From the NCBI RefSeq assembly GCF_000010165.1, contig NC_012491.1:6138001-6202000 (forward strand): a DNA stretch of 64,000 nucleotides. Direction: 5' to 3'. Positions within the stretch are counted from its first letter, which is position 1, and each line of letters starts with the position of its first letter. This DNA comes from Brevibacillus brevis NBRC 100599. GTDB taxonomy: Bacteria > Bacillota > Bacilli > Brevibacillales > Brevibacillaceae. A model generated the notes under the pieces. The model saw only the letters and a list, made by a program, of their open reading frames with translations, was not told where the DNA came from and ran no database searches. Shown here piece by piece: positions 45,003 through 54,457 of the stretch. A program made the position numbers and the translations under genes.

Positions 45003-46091
45003 TTACATCGAATCTAATTCGCCTTCCATAAACTTGATCAGGTACACCTCCGGCTGCGCAAGAAATTCCGTAAAACTGCACAAGTCCGCATACTCCTTAT
45101 GCTCCTCATCATAGCAGCCGATGCTCCCTTTTTTCTTCGGATTCCACACAAGATGCAGATGGGAGTAGTTGTCGATTTCGGCAGACAAACGCAGCAGCTT
45201 TTGCCGACCGATTTTCATCTCAATCGTATCGGTCAATGTGAAAAAGTCGATATACGCGATGTCATACTCATTGTCCGCCAGCTCAAGACGCAGCTCTTCT
45301 CTGGTAAGTAAGCCCATCAGTTCTTCGGTCAGTTTATATTTTTGCAGCTCGTACTTTTTGTTCTCCACATCATGCAGCTCGGCAGGTTCCATCGATTTCA
45401 AATACGTAGCCAACTCCGTATTTTTATTGCTGACCGCGATGGTATAAGGCCGCTCGCCACCCTTTTCCGCAACCATAACGTCCGCACCGCGTTCAACCAA
45501 ATACTTAACCATGGCGACATTCCCCAAGCGCGTAGCCACTGTTAATGGGGTCGCTTGATACGGATACACCATATTCGGTTTGTTGTAATTGATGTCCACC
45601 CCATGATCGAGCAAGTAGGCCGTGGTCGTAAGGTCATGATCCGACACGGCTTCACGCAATACATCGCCGCCATGCAGTCTTATATCCAGTCCCAGCTCTT
45701 GAATGAGCGGGATGTTCTTTTTGTTGCCGTAGTAAGCCTCCGAATATGCGCCGGAGCGGACCTGATTGACCATGTCTAGCTTGGCTCCTTGCGCTGCAAC
45801 ATAACGAACGAGCTCTTCCTTGCCATAACGTACGGCCTTCAAAAAAGCCGGTTTATTTTTGACATTCAGATTAACGCCATGCTCTACCAGCAGCTTAACA
45901 ACTTCTAGTTTCTCCGATACAAGTGCCAGATCTAACGGACTTATCGTCGTATATTCGCTTAGCACGATGCCCTTTTCTATATCCCAGCCTGCCGCAATCG
46001 CATCTTGCAAAGCCGGGACATTTCCTTGATAAATATGCATCGCGATTTCTGGCAGCTCTTCGAAACTCCCGATATCTTTCAACTTGATCAT
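45003..46091 (-). CDS. Ankyrin-repeat protein with an additional C-terminal domain
   Basis: This 362-residue protein has about six ankyrin-like repeats in residues 15-235. Examples are SPLDLALVSEKLEVVKLLVE with HGVNLN, TTAYLLDHGVDIN and TPLTVATRLGNVAMVKYLVE with RGADV. The C-terminal 130 residues (YDIAYIDFFTLTDTIEMKIG, then SAEIDNYSHLHLVWNPKKKG) are of unknown fold. No signal peptide is present. Ankyrin proteins of this form in Bacilli often accompany immunity-like genes; function is unknown. Transcribed toward rtcB but probably separately. Confidence 0.85.
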   Translation of the reverse strand: MIKLKDIGSFEELPEIAMHIYQGNVPALQDAIAAGWDIEKGIVLSEYTTISPLDLALVSEKLEVVKLLVEHGVNLNVKNKPAFLKAVRYGKEELVRYVAAQGAKLDMVNQVRSGAYSEAYYGNKKNIPLIQELGLDIRLHGGDVLREAVSDHDLTTTAYLLDHGVDINYNKPNMVYPYQATPLTVATRLGNVAMVKYLVERGADVMVAEKGGERPYTIAVSNKNTELATYLKSMEPAELHDVENKKYELQKYKLTEELMGLLTREELRLELADNEYDIAYIDFFTLTDTIEMKIGRQKLLRLSAEIDNYSHLHLVWNPKKKGSIGCYDEEHKEYADLCSFTEFLAQPEVYLIKFMEGELDSM

Positions 46092-46202
46092 CGATTATCC
46101 TCTCCTGACCTATGTCTTATGAAAAATATAGAAAATAAATTGGCAAAAAACAACAAATTTCTACTATATTCTCCTTGATTAGATTGAAAATACAGTTTGT
46201 TT

Positions 46203-46219
46203 TGTCGATTTTTGACGAA
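46203..46219 (+). promoter_or_regulatory. Tandem Spo0A-box-like sequences upstream of the subtilase gene
   Basis: TGTCGAT (46203-46209) and TGACGAA (46213-46219) resemble the 0A box TGNCGAA and are exactly 10 bases apart, about 110 bases before the start codon. A link to stationary-phase control of exoprotease is plausible, but the motif is short. Confidence 0.25.
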
Positions 46220-46322
46220 TTTACCCGATAAAAAGCTTTTTCTCAATAAAAGGAATAGTCTTACGAGAAGAGAAATACTTATGCAAATCGTCTTATACAT
46301 ATTTTTTAAGGAGAGTGGACTG

Positions 46323-49300
46323 ATGAAGAAGATGCGTACTCTCGCTTCTCTTACGCTTGCAGCAGCACTCATGCTGAGTGGCCTTCCTTACAATGCACTG
46401 GCAGCGGCGGAGTTTAGTGAACAGGATTGGGAAAAAGTAAACGAGTATACCAATGCGGAAGTAGAGATTGGCTCCGAAATCTCGAAAATCTCCCCCCTGC
46501 TGAACACCAGTTCTAGCAAAAACGTCAGTGTCATTATTGAGCTGCAAAGTGAACCTTCGATCACAGCTAAACATAGTGAAGGTTCAGAATCTTCCGTTAT
46601 ATCGTTGCGAGCGAAAGTAGAGGATGAACAAGCCTCCTTCCTCGATGAAGCAAAAGACAACAAGGTCAAATTGAAGGTAAAGCGCAAGTTTGAGCATGTA
46701 TTCAACGGAATGGAAGTAACGGTGTCAGCCGACGAGCTGGAAGAGCTGGCTGCACTGCCACAGGTGAAACGCATTTATCAAAATACGTATTATGAGCTTC
46801 CCGAAATTGATGCCGTCAGCGAGAAAGCATCGTCCACCAAATGGGATCAGGCCCCTCTCCAACAAATTGGCGTGCTCGATATGTGGAAGGAAGGTTTGAC
46901 AGGGAAAGGATTGAAGGTCGGCGTCATCGATACGGGTGTCGATTACAAGCACCCTGATCTCAAGGATGCTTATAAAGGCGGATATGACTCCTTCGACAAT
47001 GACAAAGATCCTTATGAACAAGCGCCAATCCCTGTGGAAGAGGACCGCGATGGAAAAGGATATGAAGGCTCCAGCCATGGAACTCACGTATCCGGCACGA
47101 TCGTAGGACGCGCCAAAAACAAAACCTCAGATGTACAGGTAAAAGGGGTTGCCTACGGTGCAGACCTCTACGTCTACCGCGTATTGGGCCGAGGCGGCGG
47201 TAGCTCCGCTCAGGTCATCGACGGTATCGAAAAAGCGGTGAAAGACGGCATGGATGTCATTAACCTGTCGCTTGGCTCCGCTTTGGAAAAGGACTCTGAC
47301 TCTCCAGATGCCATCGCTGTGAATAACGCGGTGCTGTCTGGTGTGATTACGGTTGTATCGGGTGGGAATTCGGCCGACGATGAGCGCGGCAGACATTTCT
47401 ACACGGCTGGCTCCCCTTCTGGTGCGAGGCTGCCGATAACAGTTGCAGCGGTAGACTCCCCTACCGTGCAATATGACGGCTCAGCAACCTCTTCCTTCGG
47501 AGCTAATTACGAATTTCCTGTGATGGCATGGCAGGTCAGAAAGGATAACTTCGCCTCCATCATTGGAACCAAACCGCTGCCAGTCGTCTATGCCAACCTT
47601 GGCTCTCGCAGCGATTTTGAAAAGGCAAATGTAAAAGGCAAAGTCGCTCTCGTTTCCCGCGGTTCTCTCGGCTTCACGGAAAAAATCGAAAACGCCCGAA
47701 AAGCTGGTGCTGTCGCTATCGTGGTCTTTAACGGTAACGACATCGACGGGGATGGCGTAGCTGACCTGGATATCCGTGATCGCGAGGGCTACGTCAGCAC
47801 GATCCTGGGTGACCAGATCGAAGCAATCCCTACCTTTGACATGAAGGGTCTGGAAGGCCGTACACTGGCAAAAGAGCTACTGGCTAACCCTGAAAAAGCG
47901 AAAACACTGACGTTCACGTTCTCAGAAAAATACCCAAGCACAAATGACCCGGGCGACCGCATCGCCGGCTTTAGCTCACGCGGTCCAATCATGGGCGACG
48001 ATTACAGCATCAAGCCGAATCTGGCTGCGCCAGGTGTAGCCGTTCTTTCCAGCTATCCATCTTGGAGCAAGCTGATCCCTGACGCCAAGTACGACAAGGC
48101 ATACGCTCGTCTAAACGGTACAAGCATGGCGGCTCCGCACGTTTCCGGTCTTGCCCTGCTGATGAAACAGGCACATCCGGACTGGACACCTGCCGATATC
48201 AAGGCAGCGCTCGCGAATACCTCAAAACCACTGTACAGCCCAGATGGCACACTGTACGATGTGTACTCCCAAGGTGCAGGCCGCGTAAACGGCCATGCCG
48301 CGTCGAAAACACCTGCTGTTCTGACAACAGTAGAGCAGCTCACCATTTTGGGCGAAGATTTTGAACCGAAGACCATTCCGTATTATGCGGATAACGTTTC
48401 CTTTGGCTTGCTGAAGGCTGGTAGCAATACCGTTACGAAAACACTCCAGCTGAAAAACCTGTCCAAAAAGGATGTTTCTTACGATGCAAAAGTGATCATG
48501 CATCCATCCGTCACGACAGATCCGTACAAGCCAGGCTCCAAAACGCCAGATGTGGATGACATCGATGTGGAAATCTCCGACAATTCCATCTCCGCTAAAA
48601 AAGGCGATGCGACCACATTTGAGCTCAACCTGTCCGTTGACTCCGATGCAAAAGACGGCGTGTATGAAGGGGAAGTCCTGCTGACAGCGAAAGGAAACCC
48701 TGACCTGCGCCTGCCGTTTGCTGTACACGTGGGAGACAAGCGTGAGGATACCAACTTTGGTTTCGACAACCTGAAGCTCTCCGATACGACAATCACGCCT
48801 GATGGCGATGGCAATGAGGATTCGTTCACACTCGAAGCCGAGCTGCAAGCCAAAGACGTGAACCAGATCTCTGTTGAGGCATGGAGCTTGGACGATAAAT
48901 ACGTCGGTACGCTCGCATCCGTGTTCAACAATTACGCGTTGATCACGCCAGGCCCTATCACCTTCTCTAATCTCGATGGTACCTACTACGATGGTGGCCA
49001 AGTAGCGAAGAAGCTCGATCCAGGCAAATACAAGCTGAAGCTCGTCGGTCGAGTCGTTGACCAAAGCAAGCCGAAGGGTGAACAGATTGTAAAAGAATAC
49101 GAGGCTTGGAAATCCTTCATGATTAAGGCATCTAATAAAAACGCGGTCTTGTCCAAGGTTGTAGAAGAAGCCGAGGAGCAATTCGAGTTTGAGGTTGCGA
49201 ACATTACAGAGCTGGATCATCCAGTGCTTGCCCTGCCGAAAGAAAGCGATGATGTGACTTATCAGGTGACGAAGAGCTCTGATGAGGCGCTTATCGACGA

Positions 49301-49436
49301 TGAGGGGATTTTGAAGGAGCTGCCTGCCGAAGGTGAAGAGACCGTTACGCTGTATGTAACGATTACTTCTAAGGAAGATGAGTCGGTTACGCGGACTGTG
49401 AAGGTGGATGTGACATTAGAGGCGGTAGTAGAGTAG
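46323..49436 (+). CDS. Secreted subtilisin-like serine protease (Vpr-like, S8 with I9 propeptide and PA domain)
   Basis: The ATG at 46323 has AAGGAGAG upstream; the product is 1037 residues, starting with a signal peptide (MKKMRTLASLTLAAALMLSG, cleavage near LAAAE). An inhibitor I9-type propeptide spans about 65-155. The S8 catalytic triad is Asp203 (VGVIDTGVDYKHPDL), His252 (GSSHGTHVSGTI) and Ser601 (NGTSMAAPHVSGLALL), with a protease-associated insert between them (NVKGKVALVSRGSLGFTEKI, AGAVAIVVFNG). A long beta-rich C-terminal region includes a TPDGDGNEDSF calcium-like loop. Vpr of B. subtilis has the same order but is shorter. Likely an extracellular nutrient-scavenging enzyme. Confidence 0.93.
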   Translation: MKKMRTLASLTLAAALMLSGLPYNALAAAEFSEQDWEKVNEYTNAEVEIGSEISKISPLLNTSSSKNVSVIIELQSEPSITAKHSEGSESSVISLRAKVEDEQASFLDEAKDNKVKLKVKRKFEHVFNGMEVTVSADELEELAALPQVKRIYQNTYYELPEIDAVSEKASSTKWDQAPLQQIGVLDMWKEGLTGKGLKVGVIDTGVDYKHPDLKDAYKGGYDSFDNDKDPYEQAPIPVEEDRDGKGYEGSSHGTHVSGTIVGRAKNKTSDVQVKGVAYGADLYVYRVLGRGGGSSAQVIDGIEKAVKDGMDVINLSLGSALEKDSDSPDAIAVNNAVLSGVITVVSGGNSADDERGRHFYTAGSPSGARLPITVAAVDSPTVQYDGSATSSFGANYEFPVMAWQVRKDNFASIIGTKPLPVVYANLGSRSDFEKANVKGKVALVSRGSLGFTEKIENARKAGAVAIVVFNGNDIDGDGVADLDIRDREGYVSTILGDQIEAIPTFDMKGLEGRTLAKELLANPEKAKTLTFTFSEKYPSTNDPGDRIAGFSSRGPIMGDDYSIKPNLAAPGVAVLSSYPSWSKLIPDAKYDKAYARLNGTSMAAPHVSGLALLMKQAHPDWTPADIKAALANTSKPLYSPDGTLYDVYSQGAGRVNGHAASKTPAVLTTVEQLTILGEDFEPKTIPYYADNVSFGLLKAGSNTVTKTLQLKNLSKKDVSYDAKVIMHPSVTTDPYKPGSKTPDVDDIDVEISDNSISAKKGDATTFELNLSVDSDAKDGVYEGEVLLTAKGNPDLRLPFAVHVGDKREDTNFGFDNLKLSDTTITPDGDGNEDSFTLEAELQAKDVNQISVEAWSLDDKYVGTLASVFNNYALITPGPITFSNLDGTYYDGGQVAKKLDPGKYKLKLVGRVVDQSKPKGEQIVKEYEAWKSFMIKASNKNAVLSKVVEEAEEQFEFEVANITELDHPVLALPKESDDVTYQVTKSSDEALIDDEGILKELPAEGEETVTLYVTITSKEDESVTRTVKVDVTLEAVVE

Positions 49437-49470
49437 TGTTGGTTTAACGTTTTTAGATAGATGAATGAAA

Positions 49471-49503
49471 GGCTCCGCCACACATCATGGCGGAGCCTTA
49501 TCA
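49471..49503. terminator. Bidirectional intrinsic terminator
   Basis: GGCTCCGCCA (49471-49480) and TGGCGGAGCC (49488-49497) form a perfect 10-base stem over CACATCA. It lies between the convergent protease and ptsI genes. Confidence 0.85.
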
Positions 49504-49524
49504 TTTTGCCAACTATACCGGCCA

Positions 49525-51252
49525 TTACAGCTTGTTTAAAATTTCCTCTTTGATAAAGGCTCTGATCTCTTCGCCGCTCTCCAGAGTGAGGACGTGTTGT
49601 GCTGTTTCCTGTAGCGACTTGTAATCCAGCTTTCTCAGCAAATCGCGGGCCCGGAGAACGGAAGTGGCACTCATGCTGAATTCATCCAGTCCCAACCCCA
49701 GCAGAATCGGGATCGCCAATTCCTCCCCGGCCATTTCTCCGCACATGCCGACCCATTTGCCTTCCTGATGGGCTGCCTTGATTACCTGATTCACCAGCCG
49801 TAAAATGGCGGGATGGTACGGATCGTACAAGTAGGCGACCTGCTCGTTCATTCTGTCCGCTGCCATCACATACTGAATCAAATCATTGGTCCCGATGCTG
49901 AAGAAATCGGCTTCCTTGGCGAGCTGGTCTGCGATCATCGCGGCAGCTGGCACCTCGATCATGATTCCTACTTCCAAATGATCGTTAAACAAAATGCTTT
50001 GGTTGCGCAGCTCTGCCCTCACTTCGTCCAGGATCTGGTTCGCTCGACGCAGCTCAGCTATAGTGGCGATCATTGGATACATGATTTTGATATTGCCGTA
50101 TATACTTGCCCGGAGCAAAGCTCGTAACTGCGTCTTAAACAGTTCCACGCGGTCCAGGCAAAGCCGGATGGCTCGATAGCCTAGAAACGGATTCAATTCT
50201 TTCGGCAGATCGAGGTAGGAAAGCTCCTTGTCCCCGCCGATGTCCAATGTTCGAATGACAACTGGTCGATCCTTGCCCATGGTTTCTGCAACTGCTTTGT
50301 AAGCCGCAAACTGCTCTTCTTCCGTAGGGAACTGCTCCCGCCCCATATAGAGAAATTCGGTACGAAACAGTCCGATCCCCTCGGCGCCATTTTCAACGGC
50401 CTGCACGGCGTCCCGCGGATTCCCGATGTTGGCTGCCAATTCCACGCGGTGCCCATCGGCGGTAACACTTTCTTCATGAACCAGACGAGCCCAGTCCTCT
50501 TTTTGTTTCCAATATGCCTGCTGCTTGGCTTCATAGGCTGCGACGACAGCTTCGTCCGGTCGAATGTGCACCTCGCCCTCAAGGCCGTCGACGATGACCA
50601 GATCCCCGGTTTGCAGCTGCTCTGTAATGTCCGACATGCCTACCACCGCCGGGATTTCCATGGTGCGTGCCATGATGGCGGAGTGAGACGTGCGGCCGCC
50701 TATATTCGTTGCAAATCCTTTTACCTTTTCCCTGTCCAACTGTGCCGTATCGGATGGCGTCAGATCGTGTACAACCAGCACCACCGGCTCAGTGAAATCC
50801 GCTTGCAACTGATCGTGTATGCCGAGCAGATTCTTCATCAGACGCTGGCTGACATCGCGCAAATCCGCCGCCCGCTCCCGCATGTACTCGTCATCCATGC
50901 TCTCAAAAATGGCGACAAAGCTGTCACGAACCTCCTCCAGAGCTGCTTCCGCATTCACTCTTTCGCATTCCAGCTTCTCCTCAATGGCACCAATAAACTC
51001 CGGGTCCTGCAAAAAAAGCTGGTGGGCTTCAAAGATTCTCGCTTCTTCTTCGCCCATCTCGTGGCGGACCTTCTTCTTGACTTGCTCGAGCTCCAGATCT
51101 GCCGCTCTCACACTTTCCCGAAATCGCGCAAGTTCTGCGGCCACCTCATCTTGGTCAAGAATGCGTCGTTCATACCGAACCATCTCTTCCTTTTGTACAA
51201 CAGCTCGTCCAATCACGATTCCGGGAGCTGCAGCGATCCCTTTTTGCAGCAT
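49525..51252 (-). CDS. ptsI: PTS enzyme I (phosphoenolpyruvate-protein phosphotransferase)
   Basis: At 575 residues this is the standard EI length. The phospho-His190 lies in NIGGRTSHSAIMARTMEIPA. The PEP-binding domain has FRTEFLYMGREQFPTEEEQ, RTLDIGGDKELSYL, VGIMIEVPAAAMIAD and the active Cys in KWVGMCGEMAGEE. It transfers phosphate from PEP to HPr. It is the last gene of the fru operon, 59 bases after ptsH. Confidence 0.97.
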   Translation of the reverse strand: MLQKGIAAAPGIVIGRAVVQKEEMVRYERRILDQDEVAAELARFRESVRAADLELEQVKKKVRHEMGEEEARIFEAHQLFLQDPEFIGAIEEKLECERVNAEAALEEVRDSFVAIFESMDDEYMRERAADLRDVSQRLMKNLLGIHDQLQADFTEPVVLVVHDLTPSDTAQLDREKVKGFATNIGGRTSHSAIMARTMEIPAVVGMSDITEQLQTGDLVIVDGLEGEVHIRPDEAVVAAYEAKQQAYWKQKEDWARLVHEESVTADGHRVELAANIGNPRDAVQAVENGAEGIGLFRTEFLYMGREQFPTEEEQFAAYKAVAETMGKDRPVVIRTLDIGGDKELSYLDLPKELNPFLGYRAIRLCLDRVELFKTQLRALLRASIYGNIKIMYPMIATIAELRRANQILDEVRAELRNQSILFNDHLEVGIMIEVPAAAMIADQLAKEADFFSIGTNDLIQYVMAADRMNEQVAYLYDPYHPAILRLVNQVIKAAHQEGKWVGMCGEMAGEELAIPILLGLGLDEFSMSATSVLRARDLLRKLDYKSLQETAQHVLTLESGEEIRAFIKEEILNKL

Positions 51253-51311
51253 TACAATCGCTCCTTATCGAAGCCGCACCCCCTGGTGTCCAGAGGGGGC
51301 TTCCTGTCATG

Positions 51312-51572
51312 TTACCCGTGAACGGACATGAGCAATTTGCCAAGCTCCTCCATTGCTTGCTCTGCCTGTTCTCCAGTGATTTCAAGGGTGATTTGCTCCC
51401 CCAACTTCGCACCCAGTGTCATCAAGCCCATGATGCTTTTGCCATTGATCTTTTTCGTGCCCTTGATCACGTTTACCTCACAAGGAAACGAGGTAGCCTT
51501 TTGTACGAATAACGTTGCCGGACGGGCGTGCAGTCCAGTCGGATTTTGAATGGTGAAAGTTTTGGTCAACAT
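51312..51572 (-). CDS. ptsH: PTS phosphocarrier protein HPr
   Basis: This 86-residue protein has the active-site His15 in NPTGLHARPATLF and the regulatory Ser46 in INGKSIMGLMTLG. Ser46 is the HPr kinase target in Firmicutes, so this HPr can act with CcpA as well as carry phosphate. It is encoded between fruA and ptsI rather than with ptsG. Confidence 0.96.
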   Translation of the reverse strand: MLTKTFTIQNPTGLHARPATLFVQKATSFPCEVNVIKGTKKINGKSIMGLMTLGAKLGEQITLEITGEQAEQAMEELGKLLMSVHG

Positions 51573-51588
51573 CTGGTTCCAGCTCCTT

Positions 51589-53529
51589 TTACTCTACCGC
51601 ATCTTTTTTCAGAACTTTTAGCATGAGTGCCGTAACCATTGTTCCGGCAAGAATGGAAACAAGGTAAAGCGGCCAGTTGCCGATTACCGGCAAAACGAAT
51701 ATTCCGCCATGAGGGGCTGGCAATGTGCACCCAAACAGCATCGATAACCCGCCAGCTACGGCAGAGCCAACTACGAGCGAAGGAATGACGCGTGTCGGAT
51801 CAGCCGCCGCAAACGGGATCGCCCCCTCCGTAATGAAGGATGCTCCCAGGACGTAAGCGGTTTTACCCGCCTGCCGTTCTTCCATGGTAAATTTCTTCTT
51901 GAACAAAGTAGTCGCCAAAGCGATTCCGAGCGGTGGAGTCATCCCTGCCGCCATAATGGCTGCGTGAGGGGTATAGTTTCCCTCAGCAATCATCGCAATC
52001 CCAAACGTAAATGCTGCTTTGTTGACAGGGCCACCCATGTCAAAGGCCATCATTGCACCCAAAATCACACCAAGGATGACGGCGTTACCAGTGCCCATGT
52101 TTTTCAACCAGTCACCCAGCGCTGTATTGGCGGCAGCGATTGGGTCAGATACTACGTACACCATGACAAAGCCTGTAAGCAAAATCCCAAACAGCGGATA
52201 CAACAGCATCGGCTTGATACCCTCTAACGATTGGGGTAGTCCAGCCAACACTTTTTTCAATCCGACCACAATATATCCGGCCAGGAACCCTGCGATGATT
52301 CCTCCGAGGAACCCCGAGCCGGAAGTAGCCGCCAACAAGCCTCCTACCATACCGGGAGCAAAACCCGGGCGGTCAGCGATGCTCTTGGCGATAAACCCAG
52401 CCAATACCGGGATCATCAGCTTGAACGCAGTTCCTCCACCGATATCCATCAGGACTTTAGCCAGCGGATGGAAGGACGGATCGTTTGGATCAAACGCCTT
52501 GATCCCAAACATAAAGCTTAGGGCAATGATAATCCCGCCACCCACGACAAACGGGAGCATGTTGGATACACCGTTCATCAGGTGCTTGTAAAAAGCAGGC
52601 TGCTTCGCTTTTTTCTCCGCCTTTGCTTCTTGGATATCGTCCTGATAGCTGGTCCCGCCTCCGCGGTAAATGCTTCCCTTTTGCTCTACTGCGCGCTGAA
52701 GCAGTTCTTCGGTATTGCGTATCCCTTCCGCAACCGGCACTTCAATGACGATCTTGCCAGAAAATCGCTCCATCTCCACTTGCTTGTCAGCAGCTACAAT
52801 CACCGCTGTCGCTTCCTCAATATCCTGCAAAGAAAGCTTGTTTTTCACACCCCCGGAACCGTTCGTCTCTACCTTGATGGCAATCCCCAGCTCTGCTGCT
52901 TTTTTCTTCAGCGCATCGGCGGCCATGTAGGTATGGGCGATCCCGGTCGGGCAAGCGGTTACCGCAACTACTTTTATCGGCTGTTTCTTTGAGGTCTCTT
53001 GTCTTTCCTGTTGCTCTTCTAGCTCCTTGCTCTCTACAACGCTTTCATTTTCGCCCTGGATTTCTTTTTCTTTGCGCGTGATAATCTCGAGAACCTGTTC
53101 CTTGGTTTCTGCGCGCGTCAGCTCCTGACGAAATGCTTCATCCATGAGCATCTGAGAAAGCAATGCCAATGTTTCGAGATGGGCCTGGTTGGCGTTCTCA
53201 GTAGCCGCAATCATGAAGAAAAGATGTGCTTTTTGGTTATCCAACGAGTCAAAATCAACACCCTCTTTGGAAAAACCGTACGCAATGCTAGGAGTTTTGA
53301 CCGCTGCTGTCTTGGCATGCGGGATGGCGATTCCTTCTCCAATTCCGGTGGAGCCTTGTGCCTCGCGGGCGAGAATGGCCTGCTTCATTTCTTCCTTGCT
53401 GTTGAGCCGTCCAGCTTCGTCCAATTTTTCAATCAACTCATCTAAGACCGCTTCCTTGGAGGAAGCAGACAGAGGGAAAAGAATCGTTTCAGCTTTTAGC
53501 AAATCGACAATGCGAATCTCGTTATTCAT
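51589..53529 (-). CDS. fruA: PTS fructose-specific EIIABC
   Basis: This 646-residue protein comprises IIA (about 1-150; phospho-His71 in AIPHAKTAAVKTP), a charged linker, IIB (about 185-285; Cys193 in TACPTGIAHTYMAADALK) and membrane IIC (about 310-640; AFDMGGPVNKAAFTFGIA, GMTPPLGIALATTLF). The domain order A-B-C matches Firmicute FruA. It imports fructose as fructose 1-phosphate. GGGGG precedes the start, 16 bases after fruK. Confidence 0.96.
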   Translation of the reverse strand: MNNEIRIVDLLKAETILFPLSASSKEAVLDELIEKLDEAGRLNSKEEMKQAILAREAQGSTGIGEGIAIPHAKTAAVKTPSIAYGFSKEGVDFDSLDNQKAHLFFMIAATENANQAHLETLALLSQMLMDEAFRQELTRAETKEQVLEIITRKEKEIQGENESVVESKELEEQQERQETSKKQPIKVVAVTACPTGIAHTYMAADALKKKAAELGIAIKVETNGSGGVKNKLSLQDIEEATAVIVAADKQVEMERFSGKIVIEVPVAEGIRNTEELLQRAVEQKGSIYRGGGTSYQDDIQEAKAEKKAKQPAFYKHLMNGVSNMLPFVVGGGIIIALSFMFGIKAFDPNDPSFHPLAKVLMDIGGGTAFKLMIPVLAGFIAKSIADRPGFAPGMVGGLLAATSGSGFLGGIIAGFLAGYIVVGLKKVLAGLPQSLEGIKPMLLYPLFGILLTGFVMVYVVSDPIAAANTALGDWLKNMGTGNAVILGVILGAMMAFDMGGPVNKAAFTFGIAMIAEGNYTPHAAIMAAGMTPPLGIALATTLFKKKFTMEERQAGKTAYVLGASFITEGAIPFAAADPTRVIPSLVVGSAVAGGLSMLFGCTLPAPHGGIFVLPVIGNWPLYLVSILAGTMVTALMLKVLKKDAVE

Positions 53530-53545
53530 CGTTGAACCCCCTTTA

Positions 53546-54457
53546 TCAAATGGCGGTTATTGTGATTTCCGGAAGAAATGCTTTTATCTTTTCATGTGTA
53601 CAGAAGTCTTCCGACAGGGCAGTCGTGCTCCCCGCGGCGACGGCAAAACGAAACGACGCTTCCGTATCCATTCCCTGCCTATAGCCATAAAGGAATCCGG
53701 CAACCATCGAGTCTCCGGCACCGATCGAATTGACTGGTTTGCGCTGCGGAATCTGGGCGACATAGGCCGCTTGCCGATTGACAAATACAGCACCCTGACC
53801 AGCCATCGAAACGATGACGTTCTGTGCGCCCATTTGCAACGACTTACGCGCCATGTCGATCGCCTCTGCTGGTGTGGCAATCGTCACCCCAAACAGTTCC
53901 CCCAACTCATGATGATTGGGCTTGATGAGAAACGGCTCTTCCGACAAACCGGTTTCAAGCGCTTTCCCCTTTGCATCGAGGAAGATACGTACGCCCTTGC
54001 CACGCAGCCGCTTCATGATCGTCTGGTACATATCAGACGGCAAGCTTTTCGGCACGCTTCCCGCGAGTACCAGATAATCGCCGCTCTGCAAGCTGTCGAT
54101 CTGTTGCATCAGCCTTTGGAGCGCTTCTTCCGGGATGTCCGGTGAGACACCGCTGATATCCGTTTCGGTCTGCGCCTTTATTTTTAAATTGATTCTGGAA
54201 TCCTGTCCGATTTGAATCAAGTCATGAGAGATGTCGGCTTGCTCGATCTGCTGTTGAATAAACGCTCCCGTAAACCCACCGACAAACCCCAGCGCCGTGC
54301 TGTTTTCCCCGAGTACGCGGAGAACCTTTGATACATTTATGCCTTTTCCGCCAGCGACCTTCCACTCTTTTTGGGCCTGATGAATAGTTCCTTGCGACAG
54401 AGCAGTAATCCACAAGTGGTAGTCAATCGATGGGTTCAGGGTTACTGTGTAAATCAT
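53546..54457 (-). CDS. fruK: 1-phosphofructokinase
   Basis: This 303-residue PfkB kinase has MIYTVTLNPSIDYHLWI at the N-terminus, GGKGINVSKVLRVLG, SGSVPKSL-like LAGSVPKSLPSDMY and NSIGAGDSMVAGFLYGYRQG. It makes fructose 1,6-bisphosphate from fructose 1-phosphate. It overlaps fruR by four bases (ATGA) and precedes fruA, the classical fruRKA order. Confidence 0.95.
   Translation of the reverse strand: MIYTVTLNPSIDYHLWITALSQGTIHQAQKEWKVAGGKGINVSKVLRVLGENSTALGFVGGFTGAFIQQQIEQADISHDLIQIGQDSRINLKIKAQTETDISGVSPDIPEEALQRLMQQIDSLQSGDYLVLAGSVPKSLPSDMYQTIMKRLRGKGVRIFLDAKGKALETGLSEEPFLIKPNHHELGELFGVTIATPAEAIDMARKSLQMGAQNVIVSMAGQGAVFVNRQAAYVAQIPQRKPVNSIGAGDSMVAGFLYGYRQGMDTEASFRFAVAAGSTTALSEDFCTHEKIKAFLPEITITAI

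Noticed and set aside
48222-49220. 332-codon minus-strand ORF inside the subtilase gene
   Set aside because: Antisense shadow of a well-supported coding region; no family match or ribosome site.
51312-53529. FruB-type (FPr) interpretation of HPr next to fruA
   Set aside because: HPr is a separate 86-residue protein with a Ser46 region typical of Firmicute HPr, not fused to IIA as in FPr.
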